DNA of 64,000 nucleotides from NCBI RefSeq assembly GCF_017874715.1, contig NZ_JAGGLR010000025.1, forward strand, positions 158,693-222,692. The letters run 5' to 3'. Under the pieces are notes generated by a model. The model did no database searches, was not told where the DNA came from, and saw only the letters and a list, made by a program, of their open reading frames with translations. The stretch comes from Streptomyces iranensis (GTDB lineage Bacteria > Actinomycetota > Actinomycetes > Streptomycetales > Streptomycetaceae). Position 1 is the stretch's first letter. The number at the start of each line of letters is the position of its first letter. Position numbers and translations under genes: made by a program. Shown one piece after another: positions 24,584-33,122 of this stretch.

Positions 24584-25810
24584 ATGACCTCGACAAAGGC
24601 GTCCGTGGCGGGCCGCACCGCCTCTCCGAGTACGGCGCGGGCCATCAACGACCGCCTCGCCCTGCACCTGCTCAAGGACAAGGGGCCGTTGACCGCGGGG
24701 GAGCTCAAGTCACTGACCGGGCTGTCCCGTCCCACCATCGCGGACCTGGTCGAGCGGCTGCGGCAGACCGGACTGGTGGCGGTCGTGGGGGAGTCGGGGG
24801 CGGAGCGCCGGGGGCCCAACGCCCGGGTGTACGGGCTCGTCGCCGACAGCGCGCATGTGGCCGGGGTGGATGTCCGTACGGACGGTGTCGCCGTGTGCGT
24901 GGCCGATCTGCTGGGCCGGACCGTGGCGGAGGAGTCGCTTCCGGTGGCCCCGGACGTGGATCCGGCGCATACCGCGGCGGCCGTGGTGGCCCTGGTGGAG
25001 CGGGCCGCCGAGCGGGCCGGGGCGGCGCCGCTGCACCGCATCGGCATCGGGATGCCCGGCCTCATCGACCCCGCCACCGGGGAGCTCAACTCCCCGGGCG
25101 GGCTGCCCTCCTGGCACCGGGAGCTGGCCACCGCGCTGCACGGCGGTCTCGCGGCACCGGTGCTGCTGGAGAACGAGGTCAATCTCGCCGCCGTCGCCGA
25201 ACAGCGGCTGGGCGCGGTGCGCGACCGCGACACCTTCGTACTGCTGTGGCTCGGCCACGGCATCGGCGCGGCCGTGGTGCTGGACCGGGTGCTGCGGCGC
25301 GGTGCGTCCGGCGGCACCGGGGAGATCGGCTTTCTGCCGGTGCCGGGCACCGTGGGGCTGCCCTCCGCCACCGGCTGCGACGGCGGATTCCACTCCCTGG
25401 TGGGCAGCGCCGCGGTCTGTGAACTCGCCCAGCAGCATGGTCTGGAGGCCGCGGCGGGCGGCTTGCACGGGGGCGGAGCGGAGGGTTCCGGCGCGGCGGA
25501 GGCGGTGATCCGCGCGGCCCTGGAGGCGGGGGAGCGGGGCGAGACGTTCCTGGACGCGCTGGCGGCCCGTATCGCGCTGGGCGTCGCCGCGATCTGCGCG
25601 GTGCTCGACCCGGGGTGCGCGGTGCTCGGCGGCGAGGTCGGCCGGGCCGGGGGCGAGGGGCTCGCCCGGCGGGTGGAGGAGCATGTGGCCCGGCTGTCGC
25701 CGCTGCGGACGTGGGTGCGCGCGGGGGTGGTGGGCGGCGGCGGGGTGCTGCGGGGTGCCGTGCTGACGGCGCTGGACGCGACGCAGAACGAGCTGTTCGG
25801 CGCTCCGTAG
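24584..25810 (+). CDS. ROK-family transcriptional regulator
   Basis: A 408-residue repressor: winged HTH at about 35-75 (LTAGELKSLTGLSRPTIADL) followed by the sugar-kinase-like ROK domain (GIGMPGLIDPATGELNSPGG; GGTGEIGFLPV). The canonical cysteine-rich zinc motif is eroded: after the HxGE-like position only one Cys is seen (ATGCDGGFHSLVG), so zinc binding is doubtful. GGAAGGA precedes the ATG. It diverges from the MFS transporter and likely represses it from the 24523-24545 site. Confidence 0.88.
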   Translation: MTSTKASVAGRTASPSTARAINDRLALHLLKDKGPLTAGELKSLTGLSRPTIADLVERLRQTGLVAVVGESGAERRGPNARVYGLVADSAHVAGVDVRTDGVAVCVADLLGRTVAEESLPVAPDVDPAHTAAAVVALVERAAERAGAAPLHRIGIGMPGLIDPATGELNSPGGLPSWHRELATALHGGLAAPVLLENEVNLAAVAEQRLGAVRDRDTFVLLWLGHGIGAAVVLDRVLRRGASGGTGEIGFLPVPGTVGLPSATGCDGGFHSLVGSAAVCELAQQHGLEAAAGGLHGGGAEGSGAAEAVIRAALEAGERGETFLDALAARIALGVAAICAVLDPGCAVLGGEVGRAGGEGLARRVEEHVARLSPLRTWVRAGVVGGGGVLRGAVLTALDATQNELFGAP

Positions 25811-25915
25811 GCCGCCGTGGCCCGGCGGTTGGCCGCCCCGGTGGGGGAGAGCGGATTCCTGTGCGATCTCTTGTCGTGCCCATGGAGCCGTCTTACTCTG
25901 AGCCCGATCTCAATT

Positions 25916-25930
25916 CTGAATAGCGTTCAG
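25916..25930. promoter_or_regulatory. Inverted repeat upstream of the polysaccharide lyase gene
   Basis: CTGAA-TAGCG-TTCAG lies 20 bases before the lyase start in an AT-richer patch. It is a possible repressor site; the binding protein is unknown. Confidence 0.45.
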
Positions 25931-25950
25931 CTATCTGATTGGAGTGCTCG

Positions 25951-27255
25951 ATGGGTGCACCTCCAGCGGGACGCGGGCGGATCGCTCGGGCGATCGTCGT
26001 CGCCGCCGCCCTCCTGGCCGTCCTGGCGATCCCCGCCGCCCCCTCCGCGCAGGGCGCCGAGCGCGTCCGGCATTCCGGCCCGGTGCCCCGTACGGTGGTG
26101 CTCGACGGGCCCCGACTGTCCCTCACCAAGCTGAAACTGCAGCTCGGAGACCGGAATCTGCGGCGGACCGTACGTGATCTGACCACCCAGGCCGACCAGT
26201 GGATGAAGCAGGGCCCCTGGACGGTCACCGACAAGGACCAGGTGCCGCCCAGCGGCGACAAACACGACTACTTCAGCCAGGCCCCCTACTGGTGGCCCAG
26301 TCAACCCAAGACCGAGGACAATCCGTACGGCTGCCCTTACGTTCAGAAGGATGGCCAACGGAACCCCGACGTGGACAAGATGACGGACCGTCCCGAGGTC
26401 GGGAAGGTCTTCGAGTCCGCCTACGAGCTCTCCCTGGCCTGGTACTACACCGGTAAGCGGGCCTACGCCGAGCACGCCGCGGACATCCTGCGCACCTGGT
26501 TCATCACCCCGGAGACCCGGATGAACCCGAACCTGAACCACGCGCAGTTCATCCCCTGCATGTACGACGGCCGCTCGATCGGGATCATCGACTTCTCCCA
26601 GGCCTTCACCAGCCTCCTCGACGCCGCCGCGCTCCTCGACACCGGCGCCCCCGGCTGGTCCAACAGCGACCACGCGGGCTTCCGCACCTGGAACAAGCAG
26701 TTCCTGGACTGGCTGGTGAACAGCGACTTCGGCAAGGAGGAGGGCGCCGCCGAGAACAACCACGGCACCTTCTACGACATGCAGGTCGCCGCCATCGCCA
26801 CCGCCGTGGGCGACCGGGACCGCGCCCGCCAGGTGCTCCGCGACGCCCGCACCAAGCGCATCGACACGCAGATCGCGGCCGACGGCACGCAGCCGCAGGA
26901 GCTGGAGCGCACCCGGAGCTTCCACTACTCGACCTTCAACCTGGTCGCGTACACCCGGATGGCCGCCATCGGGAAGCACGTCGGGGTGGACCTGTGGCAC
27001 TACACCGGGCCCGGTGGCGCGAACCTCTTCAAGGCGGTCGATGTCCTGCTCCCGGCGGCCACGGGCACCGCGCCCTGGCCGTACCCGGAGCTCGACTTCC
27101 GCGCCTACGCGGCGAGCGACATCGTCCACGCGGCGGCCGACGCGGGTGACCGCAAGGCCCGTGCGGCGCTGCCCAAGCTCCAGACCCCGCCCGGCGGCGA
27201 CCTGTGGGCCCTGCGGCCGGCGGTGGAACAGCTCGACAGCATCGCCCAGGGCTGA
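25951..27255 (+). CDS. Secreted alginate-lyase-family protein (PL5/PL38-like polysaccharide lyase)
   Basis: A 434-residue exported protein with a Sec signal peptide (residues 1 to about 36, hydrophobic core IVVAAALLAVLAIPAAP, AxA-type end). The (alpha/alpha)-barrel lyase fold is marked by HDYFSQAPYWWPSQPK, MNPNLNHAQFIPC and the catalytic-type ENNHGTFYDMQ (Asn270-His271), plus RTRSFHYSTFNL. These fit the alginate_lyase Pfam group, which includes glucuronan and alginate lyases. GGAGTG precedes the ATG. It would cut uronic-acid polymers outside the cell; the actual polymer is not determinable. Confidence 0.82.
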   Translation: MGAPPAGRGRIARAIVVAAALLAVLAIPAAPSAQGAERVRHSGPVPRTVVLDGPRLSLTKLKLQLGDRNLRRTVRDLTTQADQWMKQGPWTVTDKDQVPPSGDKHDYFSQAPYWWPSQPKTEDNPYGCPYVQKDGQRNPDVDKMTDRPEVGKVFESAYELSLAWYYTGKRAYAEHAADILRTWFITPETRMNPNLNHAQFIPCMYDGRSIGIIDFSQAFTSLLDAAALLDTGAPGWSNSDHAGFRTWNKQFLDWLVNSDFGKEEGAAENNHGTFYDMQVAAIATAVGDRDRARQVLRDARTKRIDTQIAADGTQPQELERTRSFHYSTFNLVAYTRMAAIGKHVGVDLWHYTGPGGANLFKAVDVLLPAATGTAPWPYPELDFRAYAASDIVHAAADAGDRKARAALPKLQTPPGGDLWALRPAVEQLDSIAQG

Positions 27256-27437
27256 CCGCTCCGGTGACAGGCCCCGGCGGGGGTCGGGGGCGGGCCGGTG
27301 GTCACCGGTTGCGGCGGTGCCGGGCGCGTTTCTCCCCGCCCCGCCCCTTCCCGATCCGGTGGCAGGCCCCCGGCCCCCCGCCGCGGCTCAGGCCGCCGAG
27401 GTCCGGGCACCCTGCGAGCGGTAGGGGGTCCCACCCT

Positions 27438-27606
27438 CACCCGTCACCTGTGGGGCGTCGGGGTCTTGGCGGGGTTCCGTGGTGTGGAGGGCGCCCCGGG
27501 CGGGGTTCGGGGCCTGCCCCCGGTTTCGGGGAGGGGGCCCCATCCCCACCCGTCACCTGTGGGGCGTCGGGGTCTTGGCGGGGTTCCGTGGTGTGGAGGG
27601 CGCCCC
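27438..27606. repeat. 60-bp direct repeat with 109-bp period
   Basis: A 60-bp sequence is perfectly repeated at 27438-27497 and 27547-27606, within two longer imperfect 109-bp units that also share the GGCCTGCCCCCGG segment. The gap 27256-27853 contains no gene; a G/C-rich low-complexity tract continues to about 27780. Confidence 0.85.
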
Positions 27607-27853
27607 CGAAGGGGGCTCGGGGGCCTGCCCCCGGTTCGGGAAGGGGCGGGGTGGGGGATCCCTCCCGGGCTCGGGTGCGGGAACCGGTCCTGACCGTCGG
27701 GCGGGGAAACCGTTCCCGACCGGGGTGGGGGATCCGGCCCGGACCGGGGCGTGGGGCCCCTCCGGGGCTTGGGTGGGTGAGGGAGGCCACACGGGGGTGG
27801 CCTCCCAGCTGGGCCGATGGTCGTGGCAGACTGGGCGCGTACCAGTGACGTCA

Positions 27854-27980
27854 GCGCACTCCGGGGTCGGTGAAAATCCGAACCGGCGGTTACAGTCCGC
27901 GACCCGTCCGCCGCCAGCGGCCGGTTGACCAGGTGAAATTCCTGGACCGACGGTGAAAGTCCGGATGGGAGGCAGTGCGC
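27854..27980 (+). promoter_or_regulatory. FMN riboswitch (RFN element)
   Basis: The closing stem is GCGCACT (27854-27860) with AGTGCGC (27974-27980). Inside are the conserved FMN-aptamer strings GGTGAAAATCC, ACCGGCGGTTACAGTCC, CAGGTGAAATTCCTG and CCGACGGTGAAAGTCCGGATGGGA split across the junction. It precedes the ribD-ribE-ribBA-ribH operon, so FMN would lower expression. The 157 bases between aptamer and ribD hold CCGCC/GGCGG and CCCTC/GAGGG hairpins that may form the expression platform. Confidence 0.96.
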
Positions 27981-28137
27981 GGCGGTAGCGACATCACCGG
28001 TGCGCCGCCTCGGCGGTTCGCCCTCGCGTATGAGGGATGCGGACCTTTGCCGATCCCGGCGTGCTGGCGGCGGCGTTTCCGCTTCCGTGTCATCTCGACA
28101 GCCCCGGAGTCCGTGCCCGAAGAGGCAGGAGGACCCG

Positions 28138-29262
28138 GTGGCCACCGCAGCCGAAGCCCAAGCGATGCGCCATGCCGTCGCGCTCGCCGCCCGCGGCCTC
28201 GGCCACACCAGCCCCAACCCCGTCGTCGGCTGCGTCATCCTCGACGCCGGTGGCCGCGTCGTCGGCGAGGGCTGGCACCAGCGGGCCGGCGGACCGCACG
28301 CCGAGGTCCACGCGCTGCGCGCGGCGGGGGAGCGGGCCCGAGGCGGCACCGCCGTCGTCACCCTCGAACCCTGCGACCACACCGGCCGCACCGGCCCTTG
28401 CTCGCAGGCCCTGGTCGCCGCCGGGATCGCCCGGGTCCACTACGCCGTCGCCGACCCCACCGCCCAGGCCAAGGGCGGCGCCGCGACCCTGGCAGCCGCC
28501 GGGGTCGAGGTCGATGCCGGACTGCTGGCGGAGGAGGCCGAGGCGGTCAACGAGCCCTGGCTGACCGCGATGCGCCGCGGCCGCCCCTTCGTGCTGTGGA
28601 AGTTCGCCGCGACCCTGGACGGCCGCAGCGCCGCCGCCGACGGCACCAGCCGCTGGATCACCTCCGCCGAGTCCCGCGCCGATGTGCACCGGCTGCGTGC
28701 CGAGGCCGACGCCGTCGTCGTCGGCTCCGGCACTCTGCGCGCCGACGACCCCCACCTGGCCGTACGGGACCGGGAGGGCGCCACCCAGCCGCTGCGGGTC
28801 GTCGTGGACACGGGCGCCACCGTCAAGCCCGGTGCCCGGGTTCTGGACGACGCCGCGCCCACGCTGATCGCCGTCGCCGAGGACGCGGGCATCGCGCATC
28901 TGCCGCGGCGGCCGGGCGTGGAGACCGTAAGGCTGCCGCGCGCGGAAACCGGCCTCCGGATCCCCGCGCTCCTGGCCGAGCTGCACGGCCGCGGGGTGCG
29001 CTCCGTCCTGCTGGAGGGCGGGCCCACCCTCGCCGGGGCGTTCCTCGCCGCGGGCGCCGTCGACAAGGTCGTCGGCTATCTCGCCCCCGTCCTGCTCGGC
29101 GCGGGCCCCGCCGCCCTCGCCGACGCCGGAATCACCACCATCGCGCAGGCGTTGCGCCTCGAGACGGCCGATGTGACCCGGCTCGGTCCCGATCTGCGCG
29201 TCACCGCCGTCCCCATCGCCGTCCCCGTTGCCGTCCCCGCCCCCCTCGCCGAGGAGAACTGA
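28138..29262 (+). CDS. ribD: Bifunctional diaminohydroxyphosphoribosylaminopyrimidine deaminase / 5-amino-6-(5-phosphoribosylamino)uracil reductase
   Basis: A 374-residue two-domain enzyme. The N-terminal deaminase carries the zinc motifs HAEVHAL (about 55) and PCDHTGRTGPC (about 80-90). The C-terminal reductase starts near VLWKFAATLDGRSAAADG and has LLEGGPTLAGAF. It catalyses the second and third steps of riboflavin synthesis. The GTG at 28138 is fixed by AGGAGG five bases upstream. The C-terminus ends in a VPIAVPVAVPAP repeat tail. The gene is FMN-riboswitch controlled and one base apart from ribE. Confidence 0.96.
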   Translation: MATAAEAQAMRHAVALAARGLGHTSPNPVVGCVILDAGGRVVGEGWHQRAGGPHAEVHALRAAGERARGGTAVVTLEPCDHTGRTGPCSQALVAAGIARVHYAVADPTAQAKGGAATLAAAGVEVDAGLLAEEAEAVNEPWLTAMRRGRPFVLWKFAATLDGRSAAADGTSRWITSAESRADVHRLRAEADAVVVGSGTLRADDPHLAVRDREGATQPLRVVVDTGATVKPGARVLDDAAPTLIAVAEDAGIAHLPRRPGVETVRLPRAETGLRIPALLAELHGRGVRSVLLEGGPTLAGAFLAAGAVDKVVGYLAPVLLGAGPAALADAGITTIAQALRLETADVTRLGPDLRVTAVPIAVPVAVPAPLAEEN

Positions 29263-29263
29263 A

Positions 29264-29896
29264 GTGTTCACCGGAATTGTCGAAGAACTGGGTGAGATCG
29301 TCGCCATCGAGCACCTGGGCGACGCGTCCCGCTTCCAGGTACGCGGCCCCGTCGTCACCGAAGGGGCGAAGCACGGCGACTCCATCGCCGTCAACGGCGT
29401 CTGTCTCACCGTCGTCGACATCACCGAGGACGCGGAGGGCACCCGGTTCAGCGCCGACGTGATGGCCGAGACCCTGAACCGCTCCGGTCTCGGCGCGCTC
29501 GACATCGGCTCCCGGGTCAACCTCGAGCGCCCGATGGCGCTGGGCGGGCGGCTCGGCGGCCACATCGTGCAGGGCCATGTGGACGGCACCGGCGCCATCG
29601 TGGACCGCAAGCTCTCCGAGCACTGGGAGATCGTGAAGATCTCGCTGCCCGCCGAACTCAGCCGCTATGTCGTCGAGAAGGGCTCCATCACGGTGGACGG
29701 CATCAGCCTCACCGTCGTGGACGCGGGCCCCGACTACTTCACCGTCAGCCTCATCCCGACGACCCTCGCGCTCACCACGCTCGGGGTCAAGCAGGCCGGT
29801 GACCCGGTCAACCTCGAGGTGGACGTACTCGCCAAATACGTCGAGCGGCTGCTCGGACGGGACAACGGCACGCAGGACAAGGAGGCCACATCATGA
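29264..29896 (+). CDS. ribE: Riboflavin synthase alpha chain
   Basis: A 210-residue enzyme made of two lumazine-binding barrels, each with the repeat signature (NGVCLTVVD at about 45 and DGISLTVVD at about 145). The standard N-terminus MFTGIVEELGEI starts at GTG 29264, two bases after the ribD stop with GAGGAG inside ribD. It dismutates two 6,7-dimethyl-8-ribityllumazine molecules to riboflavin. Its stop overlaps the ribBA start (ATGA), so no transporter gene intervenes. Confidence 0.96.
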   Translation: MFTGIVEELGEIVAIEHLGDASRFQVRGPVVTEGAKHGDSIAVNGVCLTVVDITEDAEGTRFSADVMAETLNRSGLGALDIGSRVNLERPMALGGRLGGHIVQGHVDGTGAIVDRKLSEHWEIVKISLPAELSRYVVEKGSITVDGISLTVVDAGPDYFTVSLIPTTLALTTLGVKQAGDPVNLEVDVLAKYVERLLGRDNGTQDKEATS

Positions 29897-31230
29897 GTGA
29901 GGCATACGCGGTGACCGACGACCCGCAGCCGAGCAACGGCCCGGCCGCCTCCCTGCGCACCGCGCACTGGCCCGACGAACTGGCGCTGGACCCCATCGAG
30001 CGCGCCATCGCCGACATCGCCGCGGGCCGCCCCGTGGTGGTCGTGGACGACGAGGACCGGGAGAACGAGGGCGACCTCGTCGCCGCCGCCGAGACGATCA
30101 CCCCCGAGATCGTCGCCTTCATGATGAACGAGTGCCGTGGCCTCATCTGCGCGCCCATGGAGACCGCCGAACTCGACCGGCTGCGGCTTCCGCAGATGGT
30201 CGAGGAGAACACCGAGTCCATGCGGACCGCCTTCACCGTCTCGGTCGACGCCACCGCCGAACACGGGGTCAGCACCGGTATCTCCGCCGCCGACCGGGCC
30301 ACCACCCTGCGGCTGCTGGCCGACCCGGACACCACCCCCGGCGACCTCGTCCGCCCCGGCCACATCTTCCCGCTGCGCGCCCGCCCCGGCGGGGTGCTCG
30401 AGCGTGACGGCCACACCGAGGCCGGGGTCGACCTCGCCCGGCTGGCCGGACTGCGCCCGGCCGCCGTGATCTGCGAGATCGCGGGGGAGGACGGTGCCAT
30501 GCTGCGCCTGCCCGACCTGGTGGCCTTCGCCCACAAGCACGACCTGGCGATCGTCTCCATCGCCGACCTGATCGCGTACCGCAAGCCCGCCGAGCCGCTT
30601 GTGCGGCGCGAGGCCGAGACCCGGCTGCCCACCGCCTTCGGCGACTTCCGGGCGTACGGCTACCGCGCGGCCGACGGCGTCGAGCACATCGCGCTGGTCC
30701 AGGGCGACCTCCGGGACGGCGAGGACGTGCTGGTCCGGGTCCACTCCGAATGCCTCACCGGCGATGTCTTCCACTCGCTGCGCTGCGACTGCGGCCCCCA
30801 GCTGCACGCCGCGCTGGAGCGGGTCACCGCTGAGGGCCGGGGCATCGTCCTGTATCTGCGCGGCCATGAGGGGCGCGGGATCGGACTGCTGTCCAAGCTG
30901 CGCGCGTACGAGCTGCAGGAGCTGGGCCGGGACACCCTGGACGCCAATCTGGAGCTCGGCCTGCCCGCCGACGCGCGGGACTACGCCGCGGGCGCGGAGA
31001 TCCTCGCCGACCTCGGCGTGCGCTCGCTGCGGCTGATGACCAACAACCCCGAGAAGACCATGGCGCTGGTCCGGCACGGGCTGCGGGTCACCGGCCGGGA
31101 GCCGATGCCCGTCCAGGCCGGGGAGCACAACCTCCGCTACCTCCGCACCAAGCGGGACCGGATGGGGCATGACCTGCCCTGGCTGGATGGCGACCGCGCC
31201 GAGCCCGTATCGGCCTGCGGCAACCAGTAG
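29893..31230 (+). CDS. ribBA: Bifunctional 3,4-dihydroxy-2-butanone-4-phosphate synthase / GTP cyclohydrolase II
   Basis: A 445-residue fusion. The N-terminal DHBP synthase contains DDEDRENEGDLV (about 51-62) and the STGISAADRA segment. The C-terminal GTP cyclohydrolase II holds the zinc cysteines of SECLTGDVFHSLRCDCG and the RGHEGRGIGLLSKL motif. It supplies both precursors of riboflavin. The start overlaps ribE. A 30-residue disordered leader precedes the first domain. Confidence 0.96.
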   Translation: MSEAYAVTDDPQPSNGPAASLRTAHWPDELALDPIERAIADIAAGRPVVVVDDEDRENEGDLVAAAETITPEIVAFMMNECRGLICAPMETAELDRLRLPQMVEENTESMRTAFTVSVDATAEHGVSTGISAADRATTLRLLADPDTTPGDLVRPGHIFPLRARPGGVLERDGHTEAGVDLARLAGLRPAAVICEIAGEDGAMLRLPDLVAFAHKHDLAIVSIADLIAYRKPAEPLVRREAETRLPTAFGDFRAYGYRAADGVEHIALVQGDLRDGEDVLVRVHSECLTGDVFHSLRCDCGPQLHAALERVTAEGRGIVLYLRGHEGRGIGLLSKLRAYELQELGRDTLDANLELGLPADARDYAAGAEILADLGVRSLRLMTNNPEKTMALVRHGLRVTGREPMPVQAGEHNLRYLRTKRDRMGHDLPWLDGDRAEPVSACGNQ

Positions 31231-31250
31231 CCACACCAACGCACCACCAC

Positions 31251-31286
31251 AGAAGCACCAGAAACACCAGAAGCACGAGAAACACC
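31251..31286. repeat. 18-bp tandem repeat upstream of ribH
   Basis: Two 18-bp units (AGAAGCACCAGAAACACC) differ at one base and fill the ribBA-ribH gap up to the GAGGAG ribosome-binding site of ribH. The tract is A-rich and unstructured, unusual for this GC-rich genome. Confidence 0.8.
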
Positions 31287-31296
31287 GAGGAGAGAC

Positions 31297-31782
31297 GTGA
31301 GCGGTAAGGGCGCCCCCGAACTGTCCGTGAAGAACTGCGGGGACCTGCGCGTCGCCGTCATCGCCGCACAGTGGCACGAGAAGGTGATGGACGGGCTGCT
31401 CGACGGCGCCCTGCGCGCGCTGGGCGAGCTCGGCATCGACGAGCCCACCGTGCTGCGGGTGCCGGGCAGCTTCGAACTGCCGGTGGTCGCCAAGGTGCTC
31501 GCGGGCCGCGGCTATGACGCGATCGTGGCCCTGGGCGTCGTCATCCGCGGCGGCACCCCGCATTTCGACTATGTGTGCCAGGGCGTCACCCAGGGGCTGA
31601 CCCAGGTCAGCGTGGACACCGGTGTGCCCATCGGCTTCGGCGTGCTGACCTGCGACACCGACGAGCAGGCCCTGGACCGGGCCGGGCTCGCGGGCTCCAG
31701 CGAGGACAAGGGCCACGAGGCGGTCACCGCGGCCGTCGCCACCGCCACCACCCTGCGCTCGGTCGCCGAACCCTGGCGCTGA
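31297..31782 (+). CDS. ribH: 6,7-dimethyl-8-ribityllumazine synthase
   Basis: A 161-residue lumazine synthase. The substrate-binding and catalytic text is complete: AAQWHEKVMDGLLDGAL, RVPGSFELP, GVVIRGGTPHFDYVC (with the catalytic His), and GVLTCDTDEQALDRAG. It condenses the two precursors from RibD and RibBA to the substrate of RibE. The GTG at 31297 follows GAGGAG. It is the last rib gene of the operon; a separate promoter for hisE follows. Confidence 0.96.
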   Translation: MSGKGAPELSVKNCGDLRVAVIAAQWHEKVMDGLLDGALRALGELGIDEPTVLRVPGSFELPVVAKVLAGRGYDAIVALGVVIRGGTPHFDYVCQGVTQGLTQVSVDTGVPIGFGVLTCDTDEQALDRAGLAGSSEDKGHEAVTAAVATATTLRSVAEPWR

Positions 31783-31802
31783 GGGGCGTCACACGACCCA
31801 AG

Positions 31803-31808
31803 TAGGAT
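31803..31808 (+). promoter_or_regulatory. -10 box for a probably leaderless hisE transcript
   Basis: TAGGAT (TAnnnT) ends 10 bases before the hisE ATG at 31819, which carries no ribosome-binding site. This spacing predicts transcription starting at or next to the ATG. Confidence 0.6.
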
Positions 31809-31818
31809 GACGGACACG

Positions 31819-32091
31819 ATGCCCAAGAAGACGTTCGAGGAGCTCTTCGCCGAGCTCCAGCAGAAGGCCGCCACGGCCGACCCCGCCACTTCCCGCACCG
31901 CCGAGCTGGTCCACTCCGGTGTGCACGCCATCGGCAAGAAGGTCGTGGAGGAGGCCGCCGAGGTGTGGATGGCCGCCGAGTACGAGAGCGACGAGGCGAC
32001 CGCCGAGGAGATCTCCCAGCTCCTGTACCACCTTCAGGTGATGATGGTCGCCAAGGGGCTGACCCTCGACGACGTCTACGCCCACCTCTGA
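31819..32091 (+). CDS. hisE: Phosphoribosyl-ATP diphosphatase
   Basis: A 90-residue all-alpha MazG-fold enzyme: MPKKTFEELFAELQQKA at the N-terminus and the metal-binding KVVEEAAEVWMAAEYES and EEISQLLYHLQVMMV helices. It catalyses the second step of histidine synthesis. ATG 31819 gives the family-standard length; ATG 31807 is in frame but sits inside the promoter -10. It precedes hisG by 108 bases, the usual actinobacterial hisE-hisG order. Confidence 0.94.
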   Translation: MPKKTFEELFAELQQKAATADPATSRTAELVHSGVHAIGKKVVEEAAEVWMAAEYESDEATAEEISQLLYHLQVMMVAKGLTLDDVYAHL

Positions 32092-32123
32092 ACACCCCGT
32101 CGGACACCCGCACCCCCGCTATC

Positions 32124-32184
32124 GAGCTGGCCGAGCCACTGAGCTGGCCGAGCCAACCGAGCCACCGAGCCAACCGAGCCACCG
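32124..32184. repeat. Short tandem repeats in the hisE-hisG gap
   Basis: A 17-bp unit (GAGCTGGCCGAGCCACT) is duplicated at 32124-32157, followed by CGAGCCAC/CGAGCCAAC units to 32184, directly before the hisG ribosome-binding site (GAAGGAAAG). Confidence 0.75.
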
Positions 32185-32199
32185 AAGGAAAGAGCACTC

Positions 32200-33048
32200 A
32201 TGCTGCGCATCGCCGTCCCCAACAAGGGTTCACTGTCCGAGCCTGCGTCGGCGATGCTCCATGAGGCGGGCTACCGGCAGCGCAAGGACCGCAAGGAGCT
32301 GGTCCTGGTCGACGCGGAGAACGAGGTGGAGTTCTTCTTCCTCCGCCCCCGCGACATCGCCGTCTACGTGGGCTCCGGCCGGCTCGACATCGGCATCACC
32401 GGCCGCGATCTGCTGCTGGACTCCGGTTCCCAGGCCGAGGAGATCATGCAGCTCGGCTTCGCCGGGTCCACCTTCCGCTACGCCACCCGTCCCGGCACGG
32501 CCAAGGACGTCAGCGAGTTCGGCGGGATGACCGTGGCCACCTCCTTCGCCGGACTGGTCACCAAGCACCTCGCCGACAACGGTGTGGACGCCGCCGTGGT
32601 CCACCTCGACGGCGCCGTCGAGACCGCCATCCAGCTCGGTGTCGCCGAGGTCATCGCGGATGTGGTCGAGACCGGCACCACCCTGCGCAACGCCGGGCTG
32701 GAGATCATCGGCGAGCCCATCCTGGAGTCCGAGGCGGTCGTCATCCGCCGCACCGGCGACCCCAGCGACGACCCCAAGGTCCAGCAGTTCCTCCGCCGGA
32801 TGCAGGGCGTCCTGGTGGCCCGGCGCTACGTGATGATGGACTACGACATCCGGGTGGAGCAGGTGGAGCGCGCCGTGGCGCTCACCCCGGGCCTGGAGTC
32901 GCCCACCGTCTCCCCGCTGCACCACGAGGGCTGGGTCGCGGTCCGCTCGATGGTCCCCACCAAGGACGCCCAGCGGATCATGGACGAGCTCTACGAGCTG
33001 GGGGCACGGGCCATCCTCACCACCGGCATCCACGCCTGCCGCCTCTGA
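32200..33048 (+). CDS. hisG: ATP phosphoribosyltransferase, long form
   Basis: A 282-residue HisG with the N-terminal catalytic domain (MLRIAVPNKGSLSEPA; GSGRLDIGITGRDLLLDSG; the ribose-phosphate loop ADVVETGTTLRNAGL) and the C-terminal PII-like regulatory domain (about 205-282; SPTVSPLHHEGWVAVRSMV). It is the committed, histidine-feedback-inhibited step of the pathway. No HisZ is needed for the long form. It is probably co-transcribed with hisE and the downstream PH-domain gene. Confidence 0.96.
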   Translation: MLRIAVPNKGSLSEPASAMLHEAGYRQRKDRKELVLVDAENEVEFFFLRPRDIAVYVGSGRLDIGITGRDLLLDSGSQAEEIMQLGFAGSTFRYATRPGTAKDVSEFGGMTVATSFAGLVTKHLADNGVDAAVVHLDGAVETAIQLGVAEVIADVVETGTTLRNAGLEIIGEPILESEAVVIRRTGDPSDDPKVQQFLRRMQGVLVARRYVMMDYDIRVEQVERAVALTPGLESPTVSPLHHEGWVAVRSMVPTKDAQRIMDELYELGARAILTTGIHACRL

Positions 33049-33122
33049 CGGCCCGCCCCGTCCCTGCCCCCATCCCGTTCCCTCCCATCCCTCCCATCCC
33101 TGCCATCCGAGAGGCCGACCAG

